Of a DNA stretch of 64,000 bases, positions 11,251 to 21,800 are shown piece by piece. Origin of the DNA: Brassica napus (taxonomy: Eukaryota > Streptophyta > Magnoliopsida > Brassicales > Brassicaceae); assembly GCF_020379485.1 (NCBI RefSeq), contig NC_063451.1:22488630-22552629 (forward strand), in the 5' to 3' direction. The number at the start of each line of letters is the position of its first letter. Position 1 is the first letter of the stretch. A program made the translations under genes and the position numbers. Under the pieces are notes generated by a model, which saw only the letters and a list, made by a program, of their open reading frames with translations, was not told the DNA's origin and made no database searches.

Positions 11251-14079
11251 ATGGATCCGGTAATTATTGTTTCTGGTAACTGGATTAAGAAAAACAAATA
11301 TGTATTCAACGTCGACAGTAGAGGGTGTAAAGTTCTTCATTTAGATGAGAAAACAACACATGAAGATTTCGCAAAGTCTGTTCTCGATGATTACGGATTG
11401 AATGATTTGAAGGATCATATTCAGCTTAGCTACATGTTCTCGAATAAAGCATTGAAAACGATGGCGCACGACACTCCACCAGTTTACGTGTCCAATACTC
11501 GACAATTGCAAGGTTTTCTAAGCTTGAAGAAAATCGAACAACTACGTCTCTGTGTGGAGATTACGGAGAACAGAGCAAGAGAGAAGAGTAAAACATTTTT
11601 GAGCATTAGCTCAGAAGCAGAAGCAGAAGCTTCAGTAGTTGAGTCCAGAGACGAAAATTACAGTGGGAGTTACGATGGTTGCAGTTTGGAGAAGGAACAA
11701 GAGGACAATGAGAATGACGTCTCTAGTAATGTCGAAGGAGAAAAACATGACGTAGTCGGAGAAGATGAAATAGGCGAAGAAAGCGAAGAAGATGATGAAT
11801 TTGAAAGCCGATTTGATATGTTCGACGATTCAGACGGTGCGTCATCTGAAGATGATAACTTCAGCTCATACGGTGAGTCTCCTACAGATGAGGAAGATTC
11901 ACCAACGCTACCTCCCAATAAGAGATATCAGAACTTCTCAATGAGCGGATCTAAAGGGAATCTGGAGGTTCTAAGTTTGGAGATGTCGTCGATAGACATT
12001 GCGGTAGGTCAACGATACGATAGTAAAGACGTTTTGGAGAGACGACTGAAACTTCTTACAGTGAGGTATAAATTTGATTTTGATGTAGAAACATCAACCC
12101 CGACATCATACGTTGTTAAGTGTTGGGTTGATGGATGTCTCTGGAGAGTTCGTGCTTCTACCCAAGGAGAATCCAAGGCGTTTTATGTTCGTATTTACGA
12201 TTCGAAGCATACATGTTCCTGCACAGAGCGTTCTAATCGATTTCGACAAGCAACACCATATATTTTAGGTATGTTGTACAAGAACTTTCTCGGCGACTTT
12301 GGTCCGGCCGTTCGCCCTACGAGCGTCGGAATAGCTATCACTAAGCAGTTTGGTATAAAGGTAATTACTTTGTTGTGGCTAAGTTATTTTAACGACACGG
12401 CTGAGTAATGTCAAATGTACAGGCTGACATAATCATACAATTCGGCTGGGTTACTATATATTTAGATGCGGCCGAGTTATAGTAAAATAGGGTTGAGTTA
12501 TTCAGTACGTTATGGCTGTCTTAATTTTTTGATGCGGCTGAGTAATGAGGATCGTTTTTTCATGTGAATGGATGGATTATTGGAAATCACACCGGTCGCT
12601 GAAATTTGCAAGGGAAATCGATGAGGGAACACCTGAGTGTGGGTTTGAAAGCTTTCCTTCTTACTTATACATGATAAGAAGGGCAAATCCGAGTACAGTT
12701 ACGCGTCTTCAAATCGATGAGCTTGGAAGATTCATGTATGTGTTTCTTGCCTTTGGTGCGATCTTTAATGGGTTTCCTTTCATGCGCAAAGTTGTTGTAG
12801 TCGACGATACATTTCTCAATGGTAAATACAAAGGGACGCTACTCACAGCACTAGCTCAGGATGGTAACTTCCAGATTTTTCCAATAGCCTCCGCAGTGGT
12901 TGACACAGAAAATGATGATTCGTGGCATTGGTTTTTTACGCAACTAAAACTTCTGATTCCTGACGACGAGGGTCTTGCGATAATCTCGGACAGGCATAAC
13001 TCAATAGGGAAAGCAATTAGAAATGTGTATCCGTTGGCTGCTCAGGGAATATGCACCTACCATTTATATAAGAACATATTGGGAACAATACAAAGGAAAA
13101 GAAGCATTTCGTCTTGTAAAGAAAGCGGCGAGATGTTTAAGGATGTCTGACTTTACTGCGATTTTCGAGGAGATTGAAGCGATTCATCCTGCACTCCACG
13201 GCTACCTCCAAAGAGCTGATGTCCGCCTGTGGACGCGTGTTCATTTCCTGGGCGAGAGGTACAATTTGATGACTACAAACATAGTGGAATCAATGAACAG
13301 AGCATTGTCGCATGCTAGAGGTCTAAACATTGTTCGAATATTAGAATCGATACGAGTTATGATGACCAGATGGTTTGCTGAACGGAGAGAGGATGCAAGA
13401 TCGCAGCCAACGACGCTTACGCGTGGTGTCGAGAAACTACTACATGTAAGTCAGTCGTAACAGTAAAAATAAGTCTGTCTTTAAAATTCATAAAATTCTT
13501 AAGTCAGTCGTTTCATAAAATTCATAAGTCAGCCTTTATAATTCTTAAATCAGCCGTAATATGTAATAACTCAGTCGCTTCATATTTTTTTTTTTTTTGT
13601 TAATAGGATCGTGTAACTGCCGCCAGAGAATTGGCGGTCCAAAGGATTGATGATCATCACACACTGAAGTTAAATATGGATCTTCTAGCGAGTCTTTGAA
13701 TGTTGTTAATTTGGTAGAGCGAAAGTGCACATGTCGGCGTTTCGAACACGAGAAATTACCATGTGTACACGCAATCGCAGCTGCGGAGTACAACAATGTT
13801 TGTCGTATATCCCTGTACAGTCCTTACTATAACAGTGAATATTTGGTGAGCGCATACGCTGAATCTATCATGCCGGCTGACTCAGCGCAACCTGTTCCAG
13901 AAATCGTGGCAAACCAACCGTGCTTGCCCCCGTATATTCGTCAACAACCAGGAAGACCTAAGAAAAATAGCATGAAATCTGCTTTAGAAGTTGCACTTCA
14001 AAACAAACGTCCTAGGAAAGAACACACATGTTCTCGATGTAGACAGAGTGGCCATAATGCGAAAACTTGTCCGATGTAA
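11251..14079 (+). pseudogene. MuDR/MULE transposase, multi-exon, two frameshifts
   Basis: Exon 1 (11251-12360, 370 codons) has an N-terminal PB1-like start, an acidic Ser/Glu/Asp linker, and a MuDR DNA-binding zinc finger (CWVDGC..W...H.C) before a GTAATT donor. Exon 2 (starting between 12545 and 12572, to 13445) carries the MULE DDE core: D in VVDDTFLNGKYKG, D in ISDRHNS and E in NIVESMNRAL. Exon 3 (about 13607-14079) has the SWIM finger (CTCRRFEHEKLPCVHA) and a CCHC knuckle (CSRCRQSGHNAKTC). One frameshift lies at about 13078-13100 and another at 13658-13664, where an extra AC sits in a CAC run. The intron-1 acceptor is not clear. Catalytic residues remain, but as read the gene cannot give a full protein. 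Both introns are filled with the element's motif. Confidence 0.85.
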
Positions 14080-14430
14080 GCAAGTGTTGTAGGGATTTTC
14101 ATGTTTTTGAATTAGGGCTGGGTTTTTGTTTTCACTTATATATATTACGGCTGGATTAGGGATTTTCATGTATTTGAATTACGGCTGGGTTTTTGTTTTC
14201 ATTTATATATATTACGGCTGGATTAGGGATTTTCACGTATTTGCATTACGGCTGGGTTTTTGTTTTCAAACGCAACTGCTATAATTCCCGCCCAAAATAA
14301 GAAACGTCGCGAATTCAATAAACTGCTGATTAATTGAAAGAATTTGTATTACGGCTGAATAAATAAGGCATTTCTCGAACAATTATATGTTCAACTCTCT
14401 ATTTTTCACACAATTTCTCTCTCTATCTAA
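14080..14430. repeat. Motif spacer with ~70-bp direct repeats
   Basis: Three near-identical blocks (ATTACGGCTGG.TTAGGGATTTTCA.GTATTTG.ATTACGGCTGGGTTTTTG) run from about 14090 to 14265. They are a local tandem amplification of a motif-containing unit. No gene seen. Confidence 0.65.
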
Positions 14431-15126
14431 AGGAAATATTTCTCTCTTCTTGAATTGCCTGAAGAAATTCAGGCGTTGGTGGTTGAACGTGTGGCCCGTA
14501 ACTCCTTCCAAGATCTCTATGGCCTCAAAGCATCGTCCAAGTCGATGAAAGCGTTAGCAGAGCGGCGTGGTGTATACTATTTTTACGATGTGTTATCCGT
14601 TCCCTGGGGACTCAATATGCCTTCACAGTTGTTGAAATCTTGCTACGCTGAGGGAAATCCAAGCACACTTTATACAAAGGGTGTACAGTTCTACTTCACA
14701 TTCGGCCTTCAAGAAGAAGGCCTTTCTCTCATGAAGCGTGCAGCAGATGCAGGATATGAGCGTGCTGTGTATACACATGCAATTACTCAAGCAATCTTTT
14801 TGTGTGATGGGCAGTATTTTCATGGTATTCCAAGAGAATGGGTTCAGAGGATAGGGAAACTAGTGCGATCTGTGAAATGGGGATGGGGTTTGTGGCATTC
14901 TGACGAGTTCCGCCAAAATAGGGCGCTGTTCATTTCAAAGTTTGTTCCGTCGTTCTACAGATGCCAATGTGCAACACATGTGTGGCGACAATGTCTCTGC
15001 TTGTGGCACCTTGATATGACTAATGATGACAACATGTGTGAGCGCTGTTTCTGGATCAAAGAGATTGGCACGTTTTTACGTGATTTTGAACCGATAAGCG
15101 TTATTAGGGACACAAGGAAGTGGTGA
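14431..15126 (+). pseudogene. F-box-like protein (At2g35280-type), copy 2, start codon lost
   Basis: The frame is open from 14431 to the stop at 15124-15126, about 230 codons, and closely matches copy 1 along its whole length. At the position of the copy 1 start (ATGGATTATTTC) this copy has AGGAAATATTTC, so the ATG is AGG. No other in-frame ATG exists upstream because a TAA lies at 14428-14430. It retains the family blocks EIQALVVERVARNSF, SSKSMKALAERRGV and CERCFWIKEIGTF. It may be translated from an internal ATG or an upstream exon, but on the evidence here the start is lost. Confidence 0.7.
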
Positions 15127-15807
15127 AGATGTAATCTATCGGTACCTTATCTTTTTAAGTTCTTTGCTATTTTCTTTTTAAGTTCAAATGAATGTAATGA
15201 AGGCTTAGTTATTGTTTCTTTTGGCTGATTTATTGTTCAATTACGGCTGCATTACTGTTTTATCACAGCTGATTTATTGTGTATTAAACACTTAAAAAAA
15301 GAGGTTCATTTACGTGCATTGCAAAACGTTCAGATTTCTTAGTTTACGTGCAGACATGTAAAACATCAATTACAAATGAACGGAGGGAGTAATAATTAGC
15401 CTCGATATTCTCATATCGTTGGCTGAGTTAAAGTAATAATTAGCCTCGATATTTTAAACACGCGCCACCATTAATCGACAACTCAGTCCAATCAAGCAAG
15501 TTGAAACGTCCCATTAATAATGAAAGTGGGTGAGTGATAATCTTCGTTGTGGTATAAACAATGATGAGTTAGCTGAGTTACTTTACACTTTACGGCTGAG
15601 TTACTTTACACTTTACAGCTGAGTTACTTTACACTTTACAACTGAGTTACTTTATACATAACGGCTGAGTTTCTAAACAATGTTATCATTTGTTTGCTTC
15701 ACGGCTGAGTTTGTAAACAATGTTATCATTTGTTTGCTTCACGGCTGAGATACTTTAATACGTTAAGTCTGAGTTACGTAAAACATAGGCTGACTTACAA
15801 AACATTA
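15127..15807. repeat. Motif-rich spacer between convergent MULE genes
   Basis: Several tandem near-copies of TTACTTTACACTTTACGGCTGAG occur at about 15590-15660, and a duplicated ~55-bp block (TGAGTTT.TAAACAATGTTATCATTTG) at about 15665-15745. The string GAACGGAGGGAGTAA near 15378-15392 resembles the end of a 'CTCCCTCCGT' MITE. No gene seen. Confidence 0.6.
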
Positions 15808-16311
15808 CTAAACAAAGTAGTAGTAGTAGAAAAGTAACGACATTCCAACCCCACAAACAAACACATTCCTCAAACACCGACCCTGACTCATACATTCTTC
15901 TCCTTTTCCCTCAGATGCCGTCTTCATTACTTCAATCTCTTTCTCCAACCGAGCAAAGCTAAGTCTGAATTCCGAGATGTCTTTGTTCATGCCACTTATC
16001 AGTGACTTAATATCCTCAACCTCTTCAACCAAACACTCATCCGCCCATTTGAATAAATGTCTCTGTTTTCACAATATAACCAGATCTAAGTACTACGTTA
16101 CATAACATGCAAAATAAGAACCAAAACGAACCTTATTATATCCTTTTCCGCAGCAATAGTACAATCTTCCTAGATTTGTAGTGGTTCCAGATGTAGAAAT
16201 GTAACAGGGTTCACCACACCAACACTGTTTCGGCGTTCCTCTTTCCGCGTTCAAACGGCACCTGTGAGAATTTCCTGAAACGCAGGATGAAGAAGGCATT
16301 TTGATTCTCAA
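15808..16311 (-). CDS. GRF-type zinc-finger protein with coiled coil and C-terminal hydrophobic tail
   Basis: Two exons on the minus strand (16311-16132 and 16062-15808) join in phase at a GT-AG intron, giving 144 residues, or 140 from the internal ATG at 16299. The GRF finger is visible as CWCGEPC..........GRLYYCC, followed after the splice by RHLFKWADEC. A heptad-like helix (VEDIKSLISGMNKDISEFR) and a hydrophobic end (NVFVCGVGMSLLFYYYY) complete an architecture common to small Brassicaceae GRF proteins. It sits inside the MULE and looks intact, so it is probably a transposon-borne gene. GRF fingers bind nucleic acid in other proteins; the role here is unknown. Confidence 0.75.
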
Positions 16312-16915
16312 AACAATTTCAGAAACGAAATGGAATTACATGGAATTAGGGTGAGAAAGACGACATGATGAAACAACATCGTTTCCACACGCGCCATAAT
16401 TAAAATAATATTTAAATATGTCGATATTGTAAATCCCTCGACACATGCGTCACAGACTGTTAATAATTAGCCTCGATATTAGGTTTGAGCCGTATTTTCC
16501 ACACGAGCCATAATTAATCGACAACTCAGTCCAATCAAGCAAGTGGAAACGTCACATTAGAAATTTATTATATTAACATTCACAGCTGGGTTTTGCCGTT
16601 TTACAATGGCTGAATTATGATTCATTTATTTACGGCTGAGTTTCGGTCACTTATGGCTGGGTTTATCGTAAACTAACATTCACAACTGAGTTACTTTATA
16701 CGTTTTGGCTGAGTTAACTTTAAGTTTTCACTAAGTTAACATTCACAGCTGAGTTATTTTATACGTAGTGGCTGAGTTATTATAAAGATACAGCTGAATT
16801 AAACAAACACATTATGACTGGGTTATAGTACTTAATATACAAGAAATATGAATTCGACATGTTTACATTCAGGAACCGAAATTATCAGATTCAAAATACA
16901 GACAAGGCATCACTT
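16312..16915. repeat. Motif-bearing spacer
   Basis: Contains the CCTCGATATTAGGTTTGAGCCGTATTTTCCACAC string repeated from elsewhere in the element, and motif copies from about 16580 to 16830. No gene seen. Confidence 0.55.
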
Positions 16916-17551
16916 TCAGAAACCAAAATTTCCAGGACCAAACTCTTCAAACATGTGGACGAGAACATGCCAGACTCTTGTTAACATCCACGAAGGCTTG
17001 TCGCCTCCGATTGCCCAAGTTCTCTTCAAATAGCGCATCTGGCAACGAAATAGCGTTCTGGCCACAAGATTAAAATGTGTCCAAACTGTCGAATTATGCC
17101 TTCGATCCCATGTGTTTTTGCGCTACAAAAAAAAAAAAATACAAAACCGTTGAGAACACAACAGAAAAATAACTCAGCAACACTATGCTGCCATTTTAAG
17201 TGGACAAACTGTTCTTACAGCGAGTTGAAGAAACCAGCATTCCTTAAAATGATCGGGAATTGCGCGGTATGTCGGCCAATCATGAACCCAACCTTCTGCA
17301 AGAATCGACGGGATGACGAGAGAGAGATCACTTAAAAATTTGAATCAGATAGTACTGGTTGTGTCAAGTAATTCACCCGGACCAGGGTATAGAAGAGGGA
17401 GGTTTTCACGATTTGCAGAGCTTAGTATCGCATTGACACAGTTCTCTAACATCGTCGAATAACCAGAAACAATCGTCATAACTTTTGATGGGGATAAAGA
17501 ATTTTTGTTTAGGTTTTTTTTAGAGAGAGAAAGGTGTAAGAGAGGAGACAA
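16916..17551 (-). CDS. Small three-exon gene of unknown function within the MULE
   Basis: Found by splicing rather than as one long frame. Exons on the minus strand are 17551-17377, 17295-17219 and 17122-16916. Both introns are short with GT-AG ends (81 and 96 bp), and the joined frame is 152 codons plus stop. Without splicing, the first frame ends in a TGA at 17345. Residues around the joins read smoothly (LLYPGP then EGWVHDWPTYRAIPDHF; FLQLA then RKNTWDRRHN). A shorter start at the ATG beginning MTIVSGYS is possible. The Trp/His-rich middle vaguely recalls plant Ptta/En/Spm-type transposase proteins, but I do not recognise it with confidence. The exon quality suggests a real, transposon-borne gene. 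Confidence 0.55.
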
Positions 17552-18291
17552 TATATAGAGAGGTACAAAACGTCAAACGTCTCGAGTTAAAATTTCCCAA
17601 GAAGCAGTTATCTTTTTTCCCCCAAACGTCAGGATGAAGTTACACTTTACGGCTGAGTTACAGACCACATTTACGGCTGACTTAGTAAATGGGGTTTAGG
17701 GTTGCTTATTTTGGGTTTAGGTTTGTTTTTTTGGGTTTTTAAGTTTGGGATTTGGATTTATGGTGCAAGAATAATTATAAAAACACAAATTCATGATAAA
17801 TAACACAATAATAGTTTATGAGTTTTGAATTATGCTCACATCTTATATGTATCAGTTAAGTTTATGAGTAATTGTAAGACAAACATATACCTCAAGATCA
17901 TGATTGATTCTAAACTCGTAGATTCAATAAAGAAGACACATTCAGTTGATTATATATTCACTTCAGATATATAATTGGGGTTTCAGTTTAACATTTTAAA
18001 GTATAAACATTTATTTTTTCTGATTATAGGGTATGTTTGAGGTATGGCTGAGTTATAATATCGTAACGGCTGACTAATACTAATTGATACGACTGAGTTA
18101 TATAAACATGTTACGATTATAGGGTATGTTTGGTGTAAGGCTGAGTTACGTATATACGACACGTCAGGGTTATAAAAACGATAAGACTGAGTCAAATACT
18201 TAATAACAACATAAGTCAAGTACAAAATAACAACATAAGTTCATCATAAAATAACAACAACATAAGTCAAGTACTTCATAACAACACATGT
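17552..18291. repeat. Motif-bearing spacer
   Basis: Motif copies near 17640-17690 and 18030-18190, still in plus orientation. The rest is AT-rich. The 18,200-18,290 stretch has short ATAACAACATAAGTCAAGTAC repeats. Confidence 0.5.
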
Positions 18292-18969
18292 TCATTTAGC
18301 CATCATTTGTTCCGTCACAACATTTTCTCCTTCAGCGAGGATATCTGCTGCCATCTTCATCTGTAAACCTTGAATATTTTGATCGTTTATCCCACCAAAC
18401 GTTACACCAAGTGCTAGACACTCCACAAACTTCAACGAATACACCCCACAATTGCCAACCTGGGTGTTTTGTGGAGTGTATCTTTTGCTCCTCCTTCTAA
18501 ATGAGAACTTCTTCCTGCTAATGGGTCGGATATTAGCAGGAATATGTACACTCAACATAGCGGGAATCATGTGCGTCAGCGGTTTAAATGAATTCAGAAT
18601 TCTCTGCTCACTTTCGAGTGTTACCTCTCCAAAGATTGGATCGTAGCAATCAATCTTCTCCTTCTTCAGATCCACGTGATATGCAACCCAGTGATTTCCG
18701 CCGGTTTGAAGACATCCGTACAAGTGATCCACATCTTCATACCACTTCAAGTTTGTTCGACAATGATCGGGAATCCTACCATTTATCATATCTTCATAAC
18801 CATTGCATTTGAACATGAACATTGTGGGTTTCATCTTGAACTGAGCGTAATCGTGAATAAAAAAACTTTGCCACTAAACGTCAACGAAGGCAATCCGCTT
18901 GGACCAGAATGGAGTGGGCTCTCGCATGGACCTTTTAATGAGGACGTTCATATACGCCACGACATGCTA

Positions 18970-19147
18970 CATAAATAATATTAACAAGTCAGCCGTAATC
19001 AAATATATAACTCAGCCGTTATATAATAAAAGAATATATAACCCAGCCGTGATATAATAAATGAATATATAACTCAGCCGTAAAAATTAGATAACACAGC
19101 CGTAATAAAATAAAATAATATATAACTCAGCCGTAATAAAGACTTAC
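18970..19147. repeat. Intronic motif cluster
   Basis: The intron between exons 2 and 3 of the DUF1985-Ulp1 gene contains about six copies of the motif in minus orientation (AGTCAGCCGTAA, AACTCAGCCGTTA, AACCCAGCCGTGA and similar) in 180 bp. Confidence 0.8.
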
Positions 19148-20747
19148 ATTATCAAACACCCATCCATACTCGTTCTCCGGCCACGGTCTCTCATGGATGA
19201 GTATGCTGTAGAAGTCACTCTCATGATCAGCTGTTAGTACTTCCTTTTTACCTGGTGCTGCTGGTGGTTTGGGTGGAATTGCCTTGATGTGTTGCATAAG
19301 TTTCTCCAATAGCGCCGGATCAAAAGGTGCTAGAGGGTCATATATTGCTGATGAAGGAGTAATTCTTCCTCATGCACGTCATTCCATCATGTCCTACGTT
19401 CGGAAAAACTAATGATGAAGAATCTGCCATCATTGACAACCCTTTTGGAGTTAATCGAACATTTTTCTCCCGGTAGTCCTTAATTATGGCAGATCTAACC
19501 ACTTCAGAATTCTCGACATCAGACTCCGGCGTGAATTCGTTCTGTTCTGCAACAACTTCGTCAGTTATATCAGCCAATGAACTGTCCTCTACATCAGACT
19601 CTTGTACCTTGCATCTTGTTACACCGTCACGCGGTGGAGTCACCTTTTTGTACTTTGACCCAGCCTGTTTTTGCTTCTTTAGCTCAGCCTCTTGTTTCTT
19701 CTTTAACTCAGCCTTTTTTTTCTTAGCCTCAGCCACTTTTTTCTTAGCTTCAGCCTCTTTTTTCATAGCTTCAGCCTCTTTTTTCTTATCGTCAGCAGCT
19801 TTTTTCTTAGCCTCAACCTTCTCCTTCCTCTTAAACGCAGCATCTGCATGCGCAGCTTTTTTCTTCTCATCGGCTTCCTCACCCTTAACAATACACTTGC
19901 GCATGCAGCCGCGTCCATAGGCTGGATCCTTATCAGCCTTATCATCCTTAGTAGCCTTATCATCCTTAGTAGCCTTTGCAGGAGAAACTACTACGAAATC
20001 AAGAGGCCGCATATCAGTAGCTTTATCGACACTACCAAACTCCTCATCCAAAGTCCTTTTCACCCCTGATTCCTTTTCAAGCTCCTTGGCCAAATTCGTT
20101 TTCGGTCCAAACTCCTTACCAGGAGTCGCAGCTACTAACGCTGGACTATTGACAGACTTCTGATGCGTTCGAACCACCGGTGATGCCATCGATAAAGAGT
20201 TATCTGATAATTGTGGAGAGGGGTTATCATGGTTTTCGGGACTTTTCCCAATCCCCAGATCTTTCAGACGCTCCTCCAGTAAAGCATTCACCCTGTCATC
20301 AATGGTCTTTTGGTCCATCAATGGTCTGTTCCGGTCTAACTCGTAAGCTTCCAACCGTGAGTCAACCTGATCAATTTTTCTGGAAATAATATCCAGAGTA
20401 CTCACAATGGTCGTTAGAGTCGCTTTGTTCTCCAACTCCAACTCTTTGCTACCTTCCTTCTCGCGAGAACCCTTTCCTACTGCATCAGCTTCAGACTCAT
20501 TCTGTGTCTTAACTTTCTTCTGCTTCTTAGTGGGTGGCTCAGCTTCTGACGAAACTCCACCCTTCATTCTCTTCTTCTCATTCCCCTTCCCCTTTGCATT
20601 CCCCTGCACTTCCCACAAACCTTTCACAAATCTACCTGAATGTATGTCTGTTATCAACCTAACGAGTTGTGGGTCGTCATCTTCACCCGGCCAAATAGGA
20701 AACATCTCTTCAATTGAGTCCTTCAAAACCATTCTCCTCACACGCAC

Positions 20748-20945
20748 CTGCAACACCAGGTTATAACAAAACTCAGCCTCCAAACTAACTCAAAACTCAG
20801 CCATCAACTAAAATAATTCAGCCGTGATTTAACAAATAACTCAGCCATCAACTAAAATAATTCATCCGTAATTTAACACATAACTCAGCCATTAAGTAAC
20901 TCCGAACTCAGCCATCAAATAAATTAAGTCAGCGTTAAACCTTAC
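20748..20945. repeat. Intronic motif cluster
   Basis: The intron between exons 1 and 2 of the DUF1985-Ulp1 gene has about eight CAGCC-type motif copies (ACTCAGCC.T.AA, ATTCAGCCGTGA), all in minus orientation, in about 200 bp. Confidence 0.8.
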
Positions 20946-21800
20946 CTCGCCATGCTTTTCGATTTCGGCAGACAACAATTTATCAAAGCTTGCACGTGTA
21001 CGCTTTCCACCCCATCGCAAAAGCGGAACGTCTTCGTTATTGATCACTCTCCCAAAACTCTCACCGAAGCATGTGACGGATTCATAAGCCCAAATCAATA
21101 ACGAGTCCTTCATGCCGCTTATTGTGTATGAACCTCCATCTGGAGTCAACGTTTTAATAGAGTCAATTAGAACTTCGTATGCAGTCCGACCCCATGGATA
21201 CGACCTCATGGCTTCATCGTCGAATACCCTTATTGCACTTTGAAAGGGTATCCTTGAATTGTGATGCAAACAATAGACTCTCATGGCTTGAAGAAGTAGC
21301 AGCCCCAACCACTTGCGCTTTTCAAAACTCCAAAGCGGACAGAACGCTAATGCTGCCTTCAGTTCATCTAACTTTGGTCCAATCCCAAGCGGCACCTTCA
21401 ACTCCCCCCAAAACTCGTTGTATTGACCAGGATCAAATTTTTCTGTTGGCAATGGACCTGTGTTTAGCCCAGTGATCTCACCAAACTCGAGCAAGCTAAA
21501 CCTGATAGCCTCATCAGCCATGAGACACCATATCTCGTTCTTTATAACTCGCAGCTGTCTACACAGTAGATAGTGCACGGTCCTACCAGACCACATGCTT
21601 TCGCGTTCAGCCAGCCTAGCAACTACTCCAATGGGAGAGTTCACCAGTTCTTCCCACACATCAAGTCCTATTGTTTCTCTAACGTGGAGGAAATGCCCTG
21701 GATGGAAATTGTGATTAATAACTTTACCATCTAGGTTAGAAGACCCTTCAGGGTAAAGTCTTGGTGGGTAATCCCCTGATTTAACTTCAGCAGCATCCAT

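Larger units (their letters stand above)
18292..21800 (-). pseudogene. DUF1985-Ulp1 (C48 peptidase) fusion, KI-MULE type, with one frameshift and one stop
   Basis: Minus-strand exons are 21800-20946 (285 codons, DUF1985-type: HFLHVRETIGLDVWEEL, HYLLCRQLRVI..EIWCL, GLNTGPLP), 20747-19148, and 18966-18292. Exon 2 holds a very long Lys/Ala/Glu-rich helical region (AEAKKKVAEAKKKKAELKKK) and acidic Ser/Asp stretches. Exon 3 has the cysteine protease core: H in GGNHWVAYHV, D in IDCYDPIFG and C in GNCGVYSLKF. Two lesions are visible: a one-base frameshift near 19370 and an in-frame TAG at 18874-18876. Ulp1 proteases remove SUMO or related modifiers. DUF1985 proteins include, to my recollection, the VANC anti-silencing factors of VANDAL elements. 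Introns at 19147-18967 and 20945-20748 are packed with motif copies. Confidence 0.8.

Noticed and set aside
16848..17335. Two plus-strand frames (61 and 86 codons)
   Set aside because: They lie antisense to the three-exon minus-strand gene and show no recognisable protein features.
19486..19920. 144-codon plus-strand frame rich in Phe, Ala and Ser
   Set aside because: It is the complement of the Lys/Ala/Glu-rich repeat of the DUF1985-Ulp1 gene.
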